Positions 33,898 through 43,309 of a stretch of DNA of 64,000 nt are shown piece by piece. The DNA is from Candidatus Onthomonas avicola (GTDB lineage Bacteria; Bacillota; Clostridia; Oscillospirales; Oscillospiraceae). The DNA lies in contig DVJB01000061.1 of the NCBI GenBank assembly GCA_018710845.1, positions 34,237-98,236 of the forward strand, given 5' to 3'. Below the pieces are notes generated by a model that saw nothing but the letters and a program-made list of their open reading frames with translations, was not told the DNA's origin and ran no database searches. The translations under genes and the position numbers were made by a program. The first letter of the stretch is position 1; every line of letters starts with the position of its first letter.

Positions 33898-36800
33898 ATG
33901 TCCTTTGTCCATCTGCATGTCCACAGCGAGTTCTCCCTGTTAGACGGCGCCTGCCGGATTCGGGAGCTGGTGCAGCGCGTCAAGGCGCTGGGCCAGAGCG
34001 CTGTGGCGATCACCGACCACGGCAATATGTATGGCGTGGTCGATTTTTATAAGGAGTGCAAAAAGGAGGGCATCCACCCCGTCATCGGCTGCGAGGTCTA
34101 TGTTGCCCCGCGCACCCGCTTTGACAAAAATCACGACCTCGATCTCGGCGCACGCCACCTCATCTTACTCTGCCGCAACGAGACGGGCTACCGCACGCTC
34201 TCCTATCTGGTCAGCCAGGCCAACCTAGAGGGCTTTTATATGCGCCCGCGCATCGACCTCGATCTGCTGCGCGAGCACCACGAGGGACTGATCGCCCTGT
34301 CCGCCTGCCTGGCGGGAGAGATTCCCCGCCGCCTGCGCGATGGGGACTACAACGGCGCCAGAGACCATGCCAAAATGATGCGCGATCTGATGGGCGAGGG
34401 CAACTACTATATTGAGATTCAGGACCACGGCCTGGAGGCCCAGCGGGCGATTTTCCCGCAGCTGGTCTCCCTGGCGCGTGAGCTGGACATCCCGCTCGTG
34501 GCGACAAACGACGCGCACTACCTCACACGGGAGGACGCCCAGGCGCAGGACGTTCTCATGTGTATCCAGACGGGCAAGACGCTCGACGACCCGGACCGGA
34601 TGAAGTTTGAGACGCAGGAGTTCTATCTCAAATCGGAGGAGGAGATGCGCGCCCTCTTTCCCGACTGCCCCGAGGCGATCGACAACACCGCGAGGATCGC
34701 CGATGCCTGCCAGATGGACTTCCAGTTCGGCGTCCACCACCTGCCGGAGTTTCGCTATCCGCCCGGCTATGACGCCGAGCGCCTCTTCTCTGAGCTGTGC
34801 TACGCGGGGTATCAAAAGCGCTACCCCAGCGATCCCGAGGGTTACCGGGAGCGGCTGGAGTACGAGATGGATATGATCCGAAAGATGGGCTTTGTGGACT
34901 ACTTCCTCATCGTGGCGGATTTTGTCGGCTACGCGAAGCGCCAGCAGATTCCTGTCGGGCCGGGCCGCGGCAGCGCCGCGGGCTCGATGGTCTCCTACTG
35001 TATGGAGATCACCGACGTGGACCCGATGAAGTACGCCCTCTACTTCGAGCGCTTTCTCAACCCGGAGCGTGTGACCATGCCGGACATCGACATGGACTTC
35101 TGCTACCGCCGCCGGGGAGAGGTGATCGACTACGTCAACGAGAAGTACGGAGAGGACCATGTAGCCCAGATCGTCACCTTCGGCACCATGGCCGCCCGCG
35201 GCGTGCTGCGCGATGTCGGCCGGGTGATGAATCTCCCCTACGGCGAGGTGGACCAGCTGGCCAAGCTGGTGCCCGCCCAGCCGCTGCACATCACGCTGGA
35301 CGAGGCGATGCGGGTCTCCAAGCCCCTGCGGGAGCGCTATGAGAGCGACGAGCGCGTCCGGCTGCTGATCGACACGTCGAAAAAAATCGAAGGGATGCCG
35401 CGCCACGCCTCCAAGCACGCCGCCGGCGTCGTCATCACCCGCAAGCCGGTCTATGAATACGTCCCGCTCGCGCGCAACGACGAGAGCATGGTCACCCAGT
35501 ATGTCATGACCACGCTGGAGGAGCTGGGGCTGCTGAAGATGGACTTCCTCGGCCTGCGCAACCTCACCATTCTGGACGACGCGCAGCGGATGATCCGCCG
35601 CCGGGAGCCGGACTTTGATCTGCACCGCATCCCGGAGAACGACGGGGAGACCTTCCGCATGATTTCGGAGGGGAAGACGGCGGGCGTGTTCCAGATGGAG
35701 TCCTCCGGCATGACGGGGGTCTGCCTGCAGATGCGCCCGCAGTCCATCGAGGACATCACCGCCATTATCGCCCTCTACCGCCCCGGACCGATGGAGTCCA
35801 TCCCGCGCTTTATCGCCTGCAAGTCCGACCCATCCAAGATCCGCTACAAGCACCCCATGCTGCGCGACATCCTCTCGGTCACCTACGGCTGCATCGTCTA
35901 TCAGGAGCAGGTGATCGAGATCTTCCGCCGGCTGGCCGGCTTCTCCCTGGGACAGGCGGACATGGTGCGCCGCGCGATCTCGAAAAAGAAGGCCAAGGAG
36001 ATCGAAAAGGAGCGCAAGAGCTTTGTCTACGGCGACCCGGAGCGCCAGATCGACGGCTGCGTCAACCGCGGGATCCCCGCCGAGACGGCGGAGGCGATCT
36101 ATGACGAGATCTACGACTTCGCCAACTACGCCTTCAACAAGGCCCATGCGGTCTGTTACGCCATCGTGGCCTATCAGACGGCTTACTTCAAATGCCACTA
36201 TCCGCAGGAGTATATGGCCGCCCTGCTCACCAGCGTGCTCGACTCCAGCGGCCGGGTGGCGGAGTATATCTCCGCCTGCAAGGACATGGGCATCGCCCTG
36301 CTCCCGCCGGATGTGAACCGCTCGGGCGCGGACTTCACGGTGCAGGGCCAGGATATCCGCTTCGGCCTGGCCGCCGTCAAGGGCGTGGGCTGGGGCGTGA
36401 TTCAGAACCTGGTGCGCGAGCGGGAGCGAGGCGGACCCTACCGCTCCTTCCAGGAGTTCTGTGAGCGGATGTTTGACCAGGAGCTCAACCGCCGCGCGCT
36501 GGAGAACCTGATCTGCTGCGGGGCGTTTGACAGCCTCGGTAACCGGAGAAGCCAGCTCATCGCGGTGATGAACACCATTCTGGACGGCATTGCCGACAGC
36601 CGCAAGCGCAACCTGGAGGGGCAGTGCAACCTCTTTGGGGATACGCCGCAGTCTTCCGGCGGGCAGGACACCGTCCCGCTGCCGGATATCCCTGAGTTCA
36701 CCGCCGTGGAGCGGATGAATATGGAGCGGGAGATGACCGGGCTGTATCTCTCCGGCCACCCGATGGACGAGTACCGTGAGGCGGCCCATCGCGCGCAGGC

Positions 36801-37395
36801 GGTGCCGATGGGGCGGATTTTGGACGACTTCGCGCGCGAGGACGGGCCGGAGCAGTTCTTTGACGAGCAGCGGGTCCGCCTGGCCGGCATTGTCCTCTCC
36901 AGCCGGACGCGCACGACGCGCAGCAACACCCTCATGGCCTACGTCATGCTGGAGGACGACACCGGCTCGATGGAGCTGATCGTCTTTGCGCGCCTGCTCG
37001 AGCAGTGCGGCGGCCTGCTGACGGAGGGCCGCGCCGTAGTGGCGGAGGGCCGCATCTCGGTGCGCGATGAAAAACAGCCCCAGCTGGTGTGCGACCGCCT
37101 CTTCCCGCTCGATGGGCGGGAGACGGCCGTCGGCGCGGGCGCACCGGTGCCCGCGGTACCGGAACAGCCGGGCGTCGTGCCCGGAGCACGGCGGATTTAC
37201 CTCAATCTTCCGGCGCTGGAGGACGCGCGGGTGGAGAGAATAAGAAAGATGCTCATCATGTTCCCAGGAAACGGGCAGATCGTCTTCTGCTGCCGGGACA
37301 GCGGACGCCGCTTCGGCGCGCCCTGCCTGATCCACACCTCCCTGATCCGGGAACTGCGCGCCCTGCTGGGAGAGGAGAATGTAGTCGTCAAATGA
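33898..37395 (+). CDS. dnaE: DNA polymerase III alpha subunit DnaE
   Basis: 1165 residues. An N-terminal PHP domain (FVHLHVHSEFSLLDG) is followed by the family C polymerase core: GPGRGSAAGS near 355, the catalytic aspartates in MPDIDMDFCY near 395-400 and a third in the palm. Later come helix-hairpin-helix elements (FGLAAVKGVG) and an OB fold near 990-1070 (VRLAGIVLSSRTRTTRSN). In low-GC Gram-positives it extends primers and works with PolC. GGAAGGAG precedes ATG 33898. Its TGA overlaps the start of the cls gene (ATGA). Confidence 0.97.
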   Translation: MSFVHLHVHSEFSLLDGACRIRELVQRVKALGQSAVAITDHGNMYGVVDFYKECKKEGIHPVIGCEVYVAPRTRFDKNHDLDLGARHLILLCRNETGYRTLSYLVSQANLEGFYMRPRIDLDLLREHHEGLIALSACLAGEIPRRLRDGDYNGARDHAKMMRDLMGEGNYYIEIQDHGLEAQRAIFPQLVSLARELDIPLVATNDAHYLTREDAQAQDVLMCIQTGKTLDDPDRMKFETQEFYLKSEEEMRALFPDCPEAIDNTARIADACQMDFQFGVHHLPEFRYPPGYDAERLFSELCYAGYQKRYPSDPEGYRERLEYEMDMIRKMGFVDYFLIVADFVGYAKRQQIPVGPGRGSAAGSMVSYCMEITDVDPMKYALYFERFLNPERVTMPDIDMDFCYRRRGEVIDYVNEKYGEDHVAQIVTFGTMAARGVLRDVGRVMNLPYGEVDQLAKLVPAQPLHITLDEAMRVSKPLRERYESDERVRLLIDTSKKIEGMPRHASKHAAGVVITRKPVYEYVPLARNDESMVTQYVMTTLEELGLLKMDFLGLRNLTILDDAQRMIRRREPDFDLHRIPENDGETFRMISEGKTAGVFQMESSGMTGVCLQMRPQSIEDITAIIALYRPGPMESIPRFIACKSDPSKIRYKHPMLRDILSVTYGCIVYQEQVIEIFRRLAGFSLGQADMVRRAISKKKAKEIEKERKSFVYGDPERQIDGCVNRGIPAETAEAIYDEIYDFANYAFNKAHAVCYAIVAYQTAYFKCHYPQEYMAALLTSVLDSSGRVAEYISACKDMGIALLPPDVNRSGADFTVQGQDIRFGLAAVKGVGWGVIQNLVRERERGGPYRSFQEFCERMFDQELNRRALENLICCGAFDSLGNRRSQLIAVMNTILDGIADSRKRNLEGQCNLFGDTPQSSGGQDTVPLPDIPEFTAVERMNMEREMTGLYLSGHPMDEYREAAHRAQAVPMGRILDDFAREDGPEQFFDEQRVRLAGIVLSSRTRTTRSNTLMAYVMLEDDTGSMELIVFARLLEQCGGLLTEGRAVVAEGRISVRDEKQPQLVCDRLFPLDGRETAVGAGAPVPAVPEQPGVVPGARRIYLNLPALEDARVERIRKMLIMFPGNGQIVFCCRDSGRRFGAPCLIHTSLIRELRALLGEENVVVK

Positions 37396-38990
37396 AACAG
37401 AGAATTCCCAAAGAGCTCTCCGAGCTGAAATACACCAGCCGCCGGCGCAGCATCTTCAGCCAGCTGGCCAAACTGCTGACCCACCGGGTCTTCTTCGTCG
37501 GCCTGTTTATTGTCCTGCAATTGGCGGTGCTGGTGCTGATGGTGGCCTATTTTTCCAGCTACTTCATCCAGTTTTATATCTTCTGCGTGGTGATCAGCTG
37601 GATCAGCGTCCTGTGGATCGTCAACCGCAACAGCCACCCGGACTACAAGATCGCCTGGATCGTCCCCATCATGGCCTTTCCGCTCTTTGGCGGGCTGTTC
37701 TACCTCCTGTTCGGCGGCAATCAGCTCTCTCAGTGGAACCAGCGCCGGATGGAGCGCCTGGGCAAGATGACGCGCGAGGCGCTCAAGCGCGAGGGGCAGG
37801 AGGCGGAGAACATCATCGCCTCCAACCCCGCGGCGGGAAACCAGTCGCGCTATCTCTTCCGCACGAGCGGCTGCCCGCCGCATGTGCGCACCGACGCGGT
37901 CTATTTCCCCACCGGGGAGGCGGTGTGGAAGAGCATGCTCGAGGAGATTTCCAAGGCTGAGCACTTTGTCTTCCTGGAGGTCTTTATCATCGAGGAGGGC
38001 GTGATGTGGAACACCATGCTCGATATCCTGGAGGAGAAGGCAAAGCAGGGCGTGGACGTGCGGCTGCTCTATGACGACATTGGTAGTCTCTTCACCGTCC
38101 CGAAAAACTATGCCAAGCAGATGCAGCAGCGCGGCATCTCCTGCGCGGTCTTCAATCCCTTCCGCCCGGTGGTCTCCATCCGCCTGAACAACCGCGACCA
38201 CCGGAAGATCTGCGTCGTGGACGGCCACACCGGTTACACCGGCGGCATCAATCTGGCCGACGAGTATATCAACGTGAAGGAGCGCTTCGGCTACTGGAAG
38301 GACAACGGCATCCTCCTGCGCGGCGAGGCGGTGTGGAACCTGACGGTGATGTTTTTGGCCAATTGGGACTACACCACCGGCATGCATGAGAGCTTTGAGG
38401 CGTACCGCCCCGCCGTGTGGCCCGGAGAGCCGTATACCGGTCCCGGCGTGATCCAACCCTACAGCGACAGTCCGCTCACCCAGGAGGCGGTGGGCTGCAA
38501 CGTCTATCTCAACCTGATCAACCGCGCCACCCGCTATATCTATATCACCACGCCCTATCTGGTGATTGACCATACCCTCACCGTCGCCCTTCAGACGGCG
38601 GCCAAGTCGGGCGTGGACGTGCGCATCATCACGCCGCATATCCCGGACAAGAAAAAGGTCTTTGAGGTCACGCGCGCGCACTATCCCGCCCTGCTGGAGG
38701 CGGGGGTCAAGATCTATGAGTTTACGCCCGGCTTTATCCACGCCAAGACCTTCGTCGTCGATGACCTTTACGGCGTGGTGGGCACGATCAATCTGGACTA
38801 CCGCAGCCTCTACCTGCACTTTGAGTGCGGCGTGTGGATCTATGACCATCCGGTGGTCCACGACATCCGCGACGATTTCCTGGAGACAATGTCCCAAAGC
38901 CAGGAGGTCTGCCTGGAGAGCGCCACCCGCCTGGGCTGGCTCAAGCGGTTCTACCGCGCGCTGCTGCGGCTGTTTGCGCCGCTGCTGTGA
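37392..38990 (+). CDS. cls: Cardiolipin synthase (phospholipase D family)
   Basis: 532 residues. Two N-terminal helices (about 30-75) anchor the protein, then two PLD catalytic modules: NRDHRKICVVDGHTGYTGG (first HxK) and GFIHAKTFVVDDLYGVVGTINLDYRS (second HxK). It joins two phosphatidylglycerols into cardiolipin. The ATG lies within the dnaE stop (ATGA overlap), so translation is coupled to dnaE, an unusual partner. A terminator lies beyond the repeat element at 39237-39272. Confidence 0.93.
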   Translation: MKQRIPKELSELKYTSRRRSIFSQLAKLLTHRVFFVGLFIVLQLAVLVLMVAYFSSYFIQFYIFCVVISWISVLWIVNRNSHPDYKIAWIVPIMAFPLFGGLFYLLFGGNQLSQWNQRRMERLGKMTREALKREGQEAENIIASNPAAGNQSRYLFRTSGCPPHVRTDAVYFPTGEAVWKSMLEEISKAEHFVFLEVFIIEEGVMWNTMLDILEEKAKQGVDVRLLYDDIGSLFTVPKNYAKQMQQRGISCAVFNPFRPVVSIRLNNRDHRKICVVDGHTGYTGGINLADEYINVKERFGYWKDNGILLRGEAVWNLTVMFLANWDYTTGMHESFEAYRPAVWPGEPYTGPGVIQPYSDSPLTQEAVGCNVYLNLINRATRYIYITTPYLVIDHTLTVALQTAAKSGVDVRIITPHIPDKKKVFEVTRAHYPALLEAGVKIYEFTPGFIHAKTFVVDDLYGVVGTINLDYRSLYLHFECGVWIYDHPVVHDIRDDFLETMSQSQEVCLESATRLGWLKRFYRALLRLFAPLL

Positions 38991-38994
38991 GTGA

Positions 38995-39229
38995 CAACCA
39001 AGAGCAGACTGTCGAAAAAGGTCTCACCGAGTTTGGCTCGAAGAGCCAAATAGAGTTCAATTCATTTTTGGCACGGGCGTGTACCGGGCCAAAAATACTG
39101 ATAGTCCGGCAAGTGTACGGATTTTTGGAACAAAAATCCGTGCGCGCGGTCGGACTGCAGACTCGCGCAAATGCTTGCATTTGCGCGAAAGGCTGTCAAA
39201 AATACTTTTTTGACAGCCTCAACCAAGAG
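38995..39229. repeat. Hairpin-rich repeat element, copy 1, with flanking 10-bp direct repeats
   Basis: The element itself is about 39005-39219 (215 bp) and is nearly identical to 54216-54477. Ends are imperfect inverted repeats (AGACTGTCGAAAAA and, inverted, AGGCTGTCAAAAAA). Inside are five successive stem-loops: TTTGGCTC-GAA-GAGCCAAA; ATTTTTGGC...GCCAAAAAT; GGATTTTTG-GAA-CAAAAATCC; GCGCAAATGC-TT-GCATTTGCGC; AGGCTGTCAAAAA...TTTTTTGACAGCCT. CAACCAAGAG stands on both sides (38995-39004 and 39220-39229), as a target-site duplication would. It is best read as a MITE-like or structured repeat; no protein is encoded convincingly. Confidence 0.8.
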
Positions 39230-39236
39230 ACCGCCG

Positions 39237-39272
39237 TCCCCGCCGCAGGCCGAGCCCGCGGCGGGGATTTTT
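39237..39272 (+). terminator. Terminator downstream of cls and the repeat
   Basis: TCCCCGCCGC and GCGGCGGGGA form a 10-bp stem with an 11-nt loop, followed by TTTTT. Confidence 0.8.
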
Positions 39273-39324
39273 GCGCTGGGCAGAGTGGGAGGCGGCCTTT
39301 TTTGGGCGGGAGGACAAAAAATGA

Positions 39325-39353
39325 TTGCCTTCACCGATGGAATGTGCTAAACT
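39325..39353 (+). promoter_or_regulatory. Promoter of the sodium/solute symporter gene
   Basis: TTGCCT (39325-39330), 17 bp, TAAACT (39348-39353), about 58 bp upstream of the TTG start. Confidence 0.6.
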
Positions 39354-39410
39354 GTTCACAATCTGTCAAAACACCATGAATAATCTGTGAACGAGATGGG
39401 AGGAACTGTT

Positions 39411-40973
39411 TTGGACAGCACTGCAATTCAAAACCTGATCGCCATGATCTGTTATATGGCGATTGTCATCGGGATCGGCGTCTATTTTGCCCGCCGGGCC
39501 AACCGGAGCTCGGAGGACTACTTCATCGGCGGCCGGACCCTCGGCCCGTGGATCGCCGCGATGAGCGCGGAGGCCTCCGATATGAGCGGCTGGCTGCTGA
39601 TGGGCCTACCCGGCGTGGCCTACTGGTGCGGCATCGCCGACGCGGCCTGGACGGCGATCGGCCTAGGCGTCGGTACGTATCTCAACTGGCTGCTGGTGGC
39701 CAAACGCCTGCGCCACTACTCCTATGTGGCGGGCAACGCGATCACCCTGCCCGACTTTTTCAGCAACCGCTTCAAGGAGAAGAAGAAGGTCCTGATGCTG
39801 ATCTCCTCGCTCTTTATCCTGATCTTCTTTGCAGTCTACGCGGGCAGCTGCTTTGTCACCTGCGGCAAGCTCTTCAGCACCCTGTTTGACGCGGATTACC
39901 GCATGATGGTGGTGGTCGGCGCGGTGTTCGTGCTGATCTATACCTTCCTCGGCGGATTTCTGGCCGAGAGCGCCTCTGACTTTATGCAGGCGATTGTGAT
40001 GGTCGGCGCGTTGGTGATCGTGCTGGTTCTGGGCACGGCGAACGCCGGCGGCCTGGGCGCGGTGATCGCCAATGCTGAGAGCATCCCCGGCTTCTTCACC
40101 TTCTTCGGCATGGCTACCCCCGAGCTGGGTGCGGACGGCCTGCAGGTGGTCTCCGAGGCGGGTGCGCCTGTCTTCGGCGCGGCGTCTGAGTACAGCCTGC
40201 TTACCATCCTCTCCACCGTCTCCTGGGGCCTGGGCTACTTCGGCATGCCGCAGGTGCTGCTGCGCTTCATCGCCATCCGCGACGCCAAGGAGCTGACCAA
40301 GTCCCGCCGGATTGCCACCGTCTGGGTGGTCATCTCGCTGACAGCCGCCGTGATGATCGGCGTGGTGGGCCGCGCCATGCTGCCCACCGCCCACCTGACT
40401 GCCTCGGATGCGGAGAATATCTTCGCCTCCATGGCTAATGTGCTGATGCACCCGCTGCTGGCCGGCATCGTCATGGCCGGCATTCTCGCCGCGACCATCA
40501 GCTCGTCTGACTCCTATCTGCTCATCGCTGCCTCCTCGCTGGCGAAAAACATCTATCAGGGCGTGATCCGCCGGGATGCCAGCGACAAGCAGGTCATGTG
40601 GATCAGCCGTATTGCTCTGATTGTGCTCGCCGTGGTGGGGATTGTGATCGCCATGGATGAGGACAGCGTGATCTTTACTATCGTCAGCTTTGCCTGGGCC
40701 GGCTTTGGCGCGACCTTTGGCCCGGTGATGCTCTTCTCCCTGTTCTGGAAGCGCACCACCCACGCCGGCGCGGTCGCCGGTATGCTCGGCGGCGGCTGCA
40801 TGGTGTTTATCTGGAACCTGCTCGTCCGCCCGCTCGGCGGCGTGCTGGATATCTACGAGCTGCTGCCTGCCTTCCTCTTCTCCTGCATTCTGATCGTGGT
40901 GGTCTCTCTGGCGACGCCGGTGCCCTCCACCGAGATCCAGGCGGAGTTTGAGACGGCCAAGCGCGCGCAGTGA
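39411..40973 (+). CDS. putP: Sodium/proline symporter (SSS family, PutP-like)
   Basis: 520 residues with about 13 membrane helices. PutP hallmarks: GRTLGPWIAAMSAEASDMSGWLLMG (Na+ and substrate site), TYLNWLLVAKRLRHYS, TLPDFFSNRF, YTFLGGFLA and ATISSSDSYLL. It imports proline, or a similar solute, with Na+. Start chosen is TTG 39411, which follows TGGGAGGAA by the proper spacing; the in-frame ATG at 39396 lies within that ribosome site. Upstream promoter at 39325. An inverted-repeat terminator follows the gene. Confidence 0.9.
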   Translation: MDSTAIQNLIAMICYMAIVIGIGVYFARRANRSSEDYFIGGRTLGPWIAAMSAEASDMSGWLLMGLPGVAYWCGIADAAWTAIGLGVGTYLNWLLVAKRLRHYSYVAGNAITLPDFFSNRFKEKKKVLMLISSLFILIFFAVYAGSCFVTCGKLFSTLFDADYRMMVVVGAVFVLIYTFLGGFLAESASDFMQAIVMVGALVIVLVLGTANAGGLGAVIANAESIPGFFTFFGMATPELGADGLQVVSEAGAPVFGAASEYSLLTILSTVSWGLGYFGMPQVLLRFIAIRDAKELTKSRRIATVWVVISLTAAVMIGVVGRAMLPTAHLTASDAENIFASMANVLMHPLLAGIVMAGILAATISSSDSYLLIAASSLAKNIYQGVIRRDASDKQVMWISRIALIVLAVVGIVIAMDEDSVIFTIVSFAWAGFGATFGPVMLFSLFWKRTTHAGAVAGMLGGGCMVFIWNLLVRPLGGVLDIYELLPAFLFSCILIVVVSLATPVPSTEIQAEFETAKRAQ

Positions 40974-40998
40974 CGACGGATCTAAATCGACGGTTTCC

Positions 40999-41029
40999 AG
41001 GGCCGCCCTCCCAGATGGAGGGCGGCCCT
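40999..41029. terminator. Terminator-like hairpin after putP
   Basis: AGGGCCGCCCTCC-CAGAT-GGAGGGCGGCCCT, a perfect 13-bp stem without a good T run (ATGTCC follows). Confidence 0.6.
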
Positions 41030-41145
41030 ATGTCCGGCCTGGACGTCAGAAAGTCTGTCAGCCCATCAGACAAAAAGTGGGGAAAGTTGGTCGATAGTGA
41101 CAGGAAGCGCCCGATTTCCTTCGATTTCTTTAGAAATGTGATTCC

Positions 41146-41174
41146 TTGTATTTCGACGGCCCGATTGGTATAAT
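41146..41174 (+). promoter_or_regulatory. Promoter of serA
   Basis: TTGTAT (41146-41151), 17 bp, TATAAT (41169-41174), about 108 bp before the serA start. The gap 40974-41282 holds only this and the putP terminator. Confidence 0.7.
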
Positions 41175-41282
41175 GAACAGGCAAGTTCACTTCCGCCCGG
41201 TCCTGCCGCGGCGGTTTGCATTGTTAGGGAGCCGGAGCGCGTCTCCGGCGTTTTGCACGGATTGGGAAAGGAGAACGACCGC

Positions 41283-42449
41283 ATGTTTCGCATCAAAACC
41301 CTCAATAAAATTGCGCCGGCCGGCCTGCGGGAGCTGGAGGCGGACCACTTTGAGGTCCGGGACGATCTGGAATCCTACGACGGGATTCTGGTCCGCTCCG
41401 CCAGCCTGCACAACGCGGACTTTCCGGAGGAGCTGCTGATCATCGCGCGGGCGGGTGCCGGCGTGAACAATATCCCGATCAGCCGCTGTTCTGAGCAGGG
41501 GATTGTGGTGCTCAATACCCCGGGCGCCAACGCCAACGCGGTGAAAGAGCTGGTGCTGGGGGCGCTGGTGTTCTCCTCCCGCGATATCTTCGGCGGCAGC
41601 CAGTGGGTCAACAACCGTGTGCTCGAAGGCGTGGACGTGACCACCGTGGTGGAAAAGGGCAAGGCGGCCTTTATTGGCCCGGAGATCTCCGGCAAGACGC
41701 TGGGCATCATCGGCCTGGGCGCGATCGGCGCGAAGGTGGCCAATGCCGCCGTGGCGCTGGGCATGAAGGTGATCGGCTATGACCCCTATCTGACGGTCCA
41801 CGCGGCGCTGGGGCTGGACACCCATGTGAGCCACACCACCGTGCTTGACGATGTGCTGCGCACGGCGGACTATATCACCATCCATGTGCCCTATAACAAG
41901 GAGACGGCCAACACGATTGACGCGGAGGCCATCGGGAAGATGAAGGACGGCGTGCGCATCATCAACTACGCGCGCGGCGAGCTGGTGGATAACGCCGCCA
42001 TGATCGACGCGCTGAATGCCGGCAAGGTGGCCCGGTACGCGACCGACTTTCCCACCAATGAGCTGGCCCGGACCCGCAATGTCATCTGCACCCCGCATCT
42101 GGGCGCTTCCACGCCGGAGAGCGAGGAGAACTGCGCCGTCATGGCCGCGCGGGAGCTGCGCGATTACCTGGAGAACGGCAATATCCTCAACTCGGTCAAT
42201 CTTCCGTCCGTCTCCATGCCGCGCAGCGGGGTCTGCCGGGTGTGCGTGATTCACCGAAATGTCCACTCCGTGCTGGCCAGCATCATGGGGATCTTCGGTC
42301 AGCTGGGTATTAACGTGGAAAACCTGACCAATAAGTCCCGCGGCGAGTACGCCTATACGATGGTGGACCTCAACACCGTGGTCGGGGCGGAGGTTGCCGC
42401 CCGGATTGCCGCCCTGGAGCAGGTCATCCGGGTGCGCGTGATTGACTGA
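41283..42449 (+). CDS. serA: D-3-phosphoglycerate dehydrogenase
   Basis: 388 residues. First step of serine synthesis from 3-phosphoglycerate. NAD domain motif GKTLGIIGLGAIGAKVAN; catalytic Arg in NYARGELVDN, Glu in the following segment and His in TPHLGASTPESEENC. A C-terminal ACT domain from about 318 (VCVIHRNVHSVLASIMGIFGQ) may sense serine. GGAAAGGAGA precedes ATG 41283. It stands alone with its own promoter and terminator; serC and serB are not adjacent. Confidence 0.93.
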   Translation: MFRIKTLNKIAPAGLRELEADHFEVRDDLESYDGILVRSASLHNADFPEELLIIARAGAGVNNIPISRCSEQGIVVLNTPGANANAVKELVLGALVFSSRDIFGGSQWVNNRVLEGVDVTTVVEKGKAAFIGPEISGKTLGIIGLGAIGAKVANAAVALGMKVIGYDPYLTVHAALGLDTHVSHTTVLDDVLRTADYITIHVPYNKETANTIDAEAIGKMKDGVRIINYARGELVDNAAMIDALNAGKVARYATDFPTNELARTRNVICTPHLGASTPESEENCAVMAARELRDYLENGNILNSVNLPSVSMPRSGVCRVCVIHRNVHSVLASIMGIFGQLGINVENLTNKSRGEYAYTMVDLNTVVGAEVAARIAALEQVIRVRVID

Positions 42450-42452
42450 CGG

Positions 42453-42495
42453 ATGCCCAACGCCGGCGATATTCCGCAGGCGTTGGGCATTTTTT
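42453..42495 (+). terminator. Terminator of serA
   Basis: ATGCCCAACGCC and GGCGTTGGGCAT form a 12-bp stem ending in TTTTT. Confidence 0.9.
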
Positions 42496-42524
42496 GCGTT
42501 TTGGCCAAAATTGGGAAGAAGATT

Positions 42525-42552
42525 TTGACAAACATAGTCCTTGTGGTATAAT
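42525..42552 (+). promoter_or_regulatory. Promoter of the LytTR/GHKL two-component operon
   Basis: TTGACA (42525-42530), 16 bp, TATAAT (42547-42552): both hexamers are consensus. It should be a strong constitutive promoter. It starts 30 bp after the serA terminator. Confidence 0.8.
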
Positions 42553-42598
42553 TGAAGCGATCCGGAGCGGTATATGGACACGGAAAGGGAGTGAGCGG

Positions 42599-43309
42599 AT
42601 GATTCGGATTGCCATCGTGGAGGATGAGGAGGCCTCTGTTCGCCAGCTGGAGGAATATTTGAAGATTTACCAGCGGGAGAGCGGCAATGAGCTGCGCGTG
42701 ACCGTGTTTGGCGACGGGGAGGAGATCGTCCGCCGCTATCAGCCCAATTTTGACATTATTCTGATGGATGTGCAGATGAAGCAGGTGGACGGCATGACCG
42801 CCGCCGAGATCATCCGCGGACAAGACCCGGAGGTAGTGATCCTCTTTATCACGAATATGGCCCAGTATGCCATCCACGGCTATGCGGTGGACGCCTTGGA
42901 CTACCTGCTCAAGCCGGTGAGCTATTTCGCCTTTTCCCAGCGGCTGGACCGGGCCATCGAGCGTCTGAAAAAGCGGACGACCCGCTATATCACCCTGCCC
43001 GTCCGCGGCGGCAGCCGGAAGCTGGATATCTCCGACATCCGCTATATCGAGAGTCAGGGACACAACCTGACGGTACACGTCCACAACGGGACGGTCACTG
43101 TCTCCGGCACGATGCGGGAACTGGAGGATGAGCTGGGACCCTACGGGTTCTTTCGCTGCAATAAGGGTTACCTGGTCAATCTGGAGCATGTGGACGCGGT
43201 GCGCGACGGCTGTGCCATTGTGGACGGGGAGTCTCTGCTCATCAGCCGGGGCCGGAAGAACGCCTTCCTCGAGGCGATCGCGAGCCATATGGGCGGGAGG
43301 CTGAAGTGA
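42599..43309 (+). CDS. LytTR-family response regulator
   Basis: 236 residues. The receiver domain (1-120) has the acidic pair E9-D10... in IVEDEE, phospho-acceptor D57 (ILMDVQM) and K105 (YLLKPVS). The LytTR DNA-binding domain (about 130-232) includes DISDIRYIESQGHNLTV and FFRCNKGYLVNLEHVDAV. AAAGGGAG precedes ATG 42599. It overlaps the kinase gene by 4 bp, so the two form one agr-like signalling unit. LytTR proteins bind paired direct repeats; none was obvious before the GH3 operon that follows. Confidence 0.92.
   Translation: MIRIAIVEDEEASVRQLEEYLKIYQRESGNELRVTVFGDGEEIVRRYQPNFDIILMDVQMKQVDGMTAAEIIRGQDPEVVILFITNMAQYAIHGYAVDALDYLLKPVSYFAFSQRLDRAIERLKKRTTRYITLPVRGGSRKLDISDIRYIESQGHNLTVHVHNGTVTVSGTMRELEDELGPYGFFRCNKGYLVNLEHVDAVRDGCAIVDGESLLISRGRKNAFLEAIASHMGGRLK

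Noticed and set aside
38941-39180. Minus-strand frames beginning MQAFARV in both repeat copies (also 54234-54437)
   Set aside because: The start lies in the internal palindrome, there is no ribosome site, and the 46-47 bp length difference between copies breaks the frame, so the repeat is not protein-coding.
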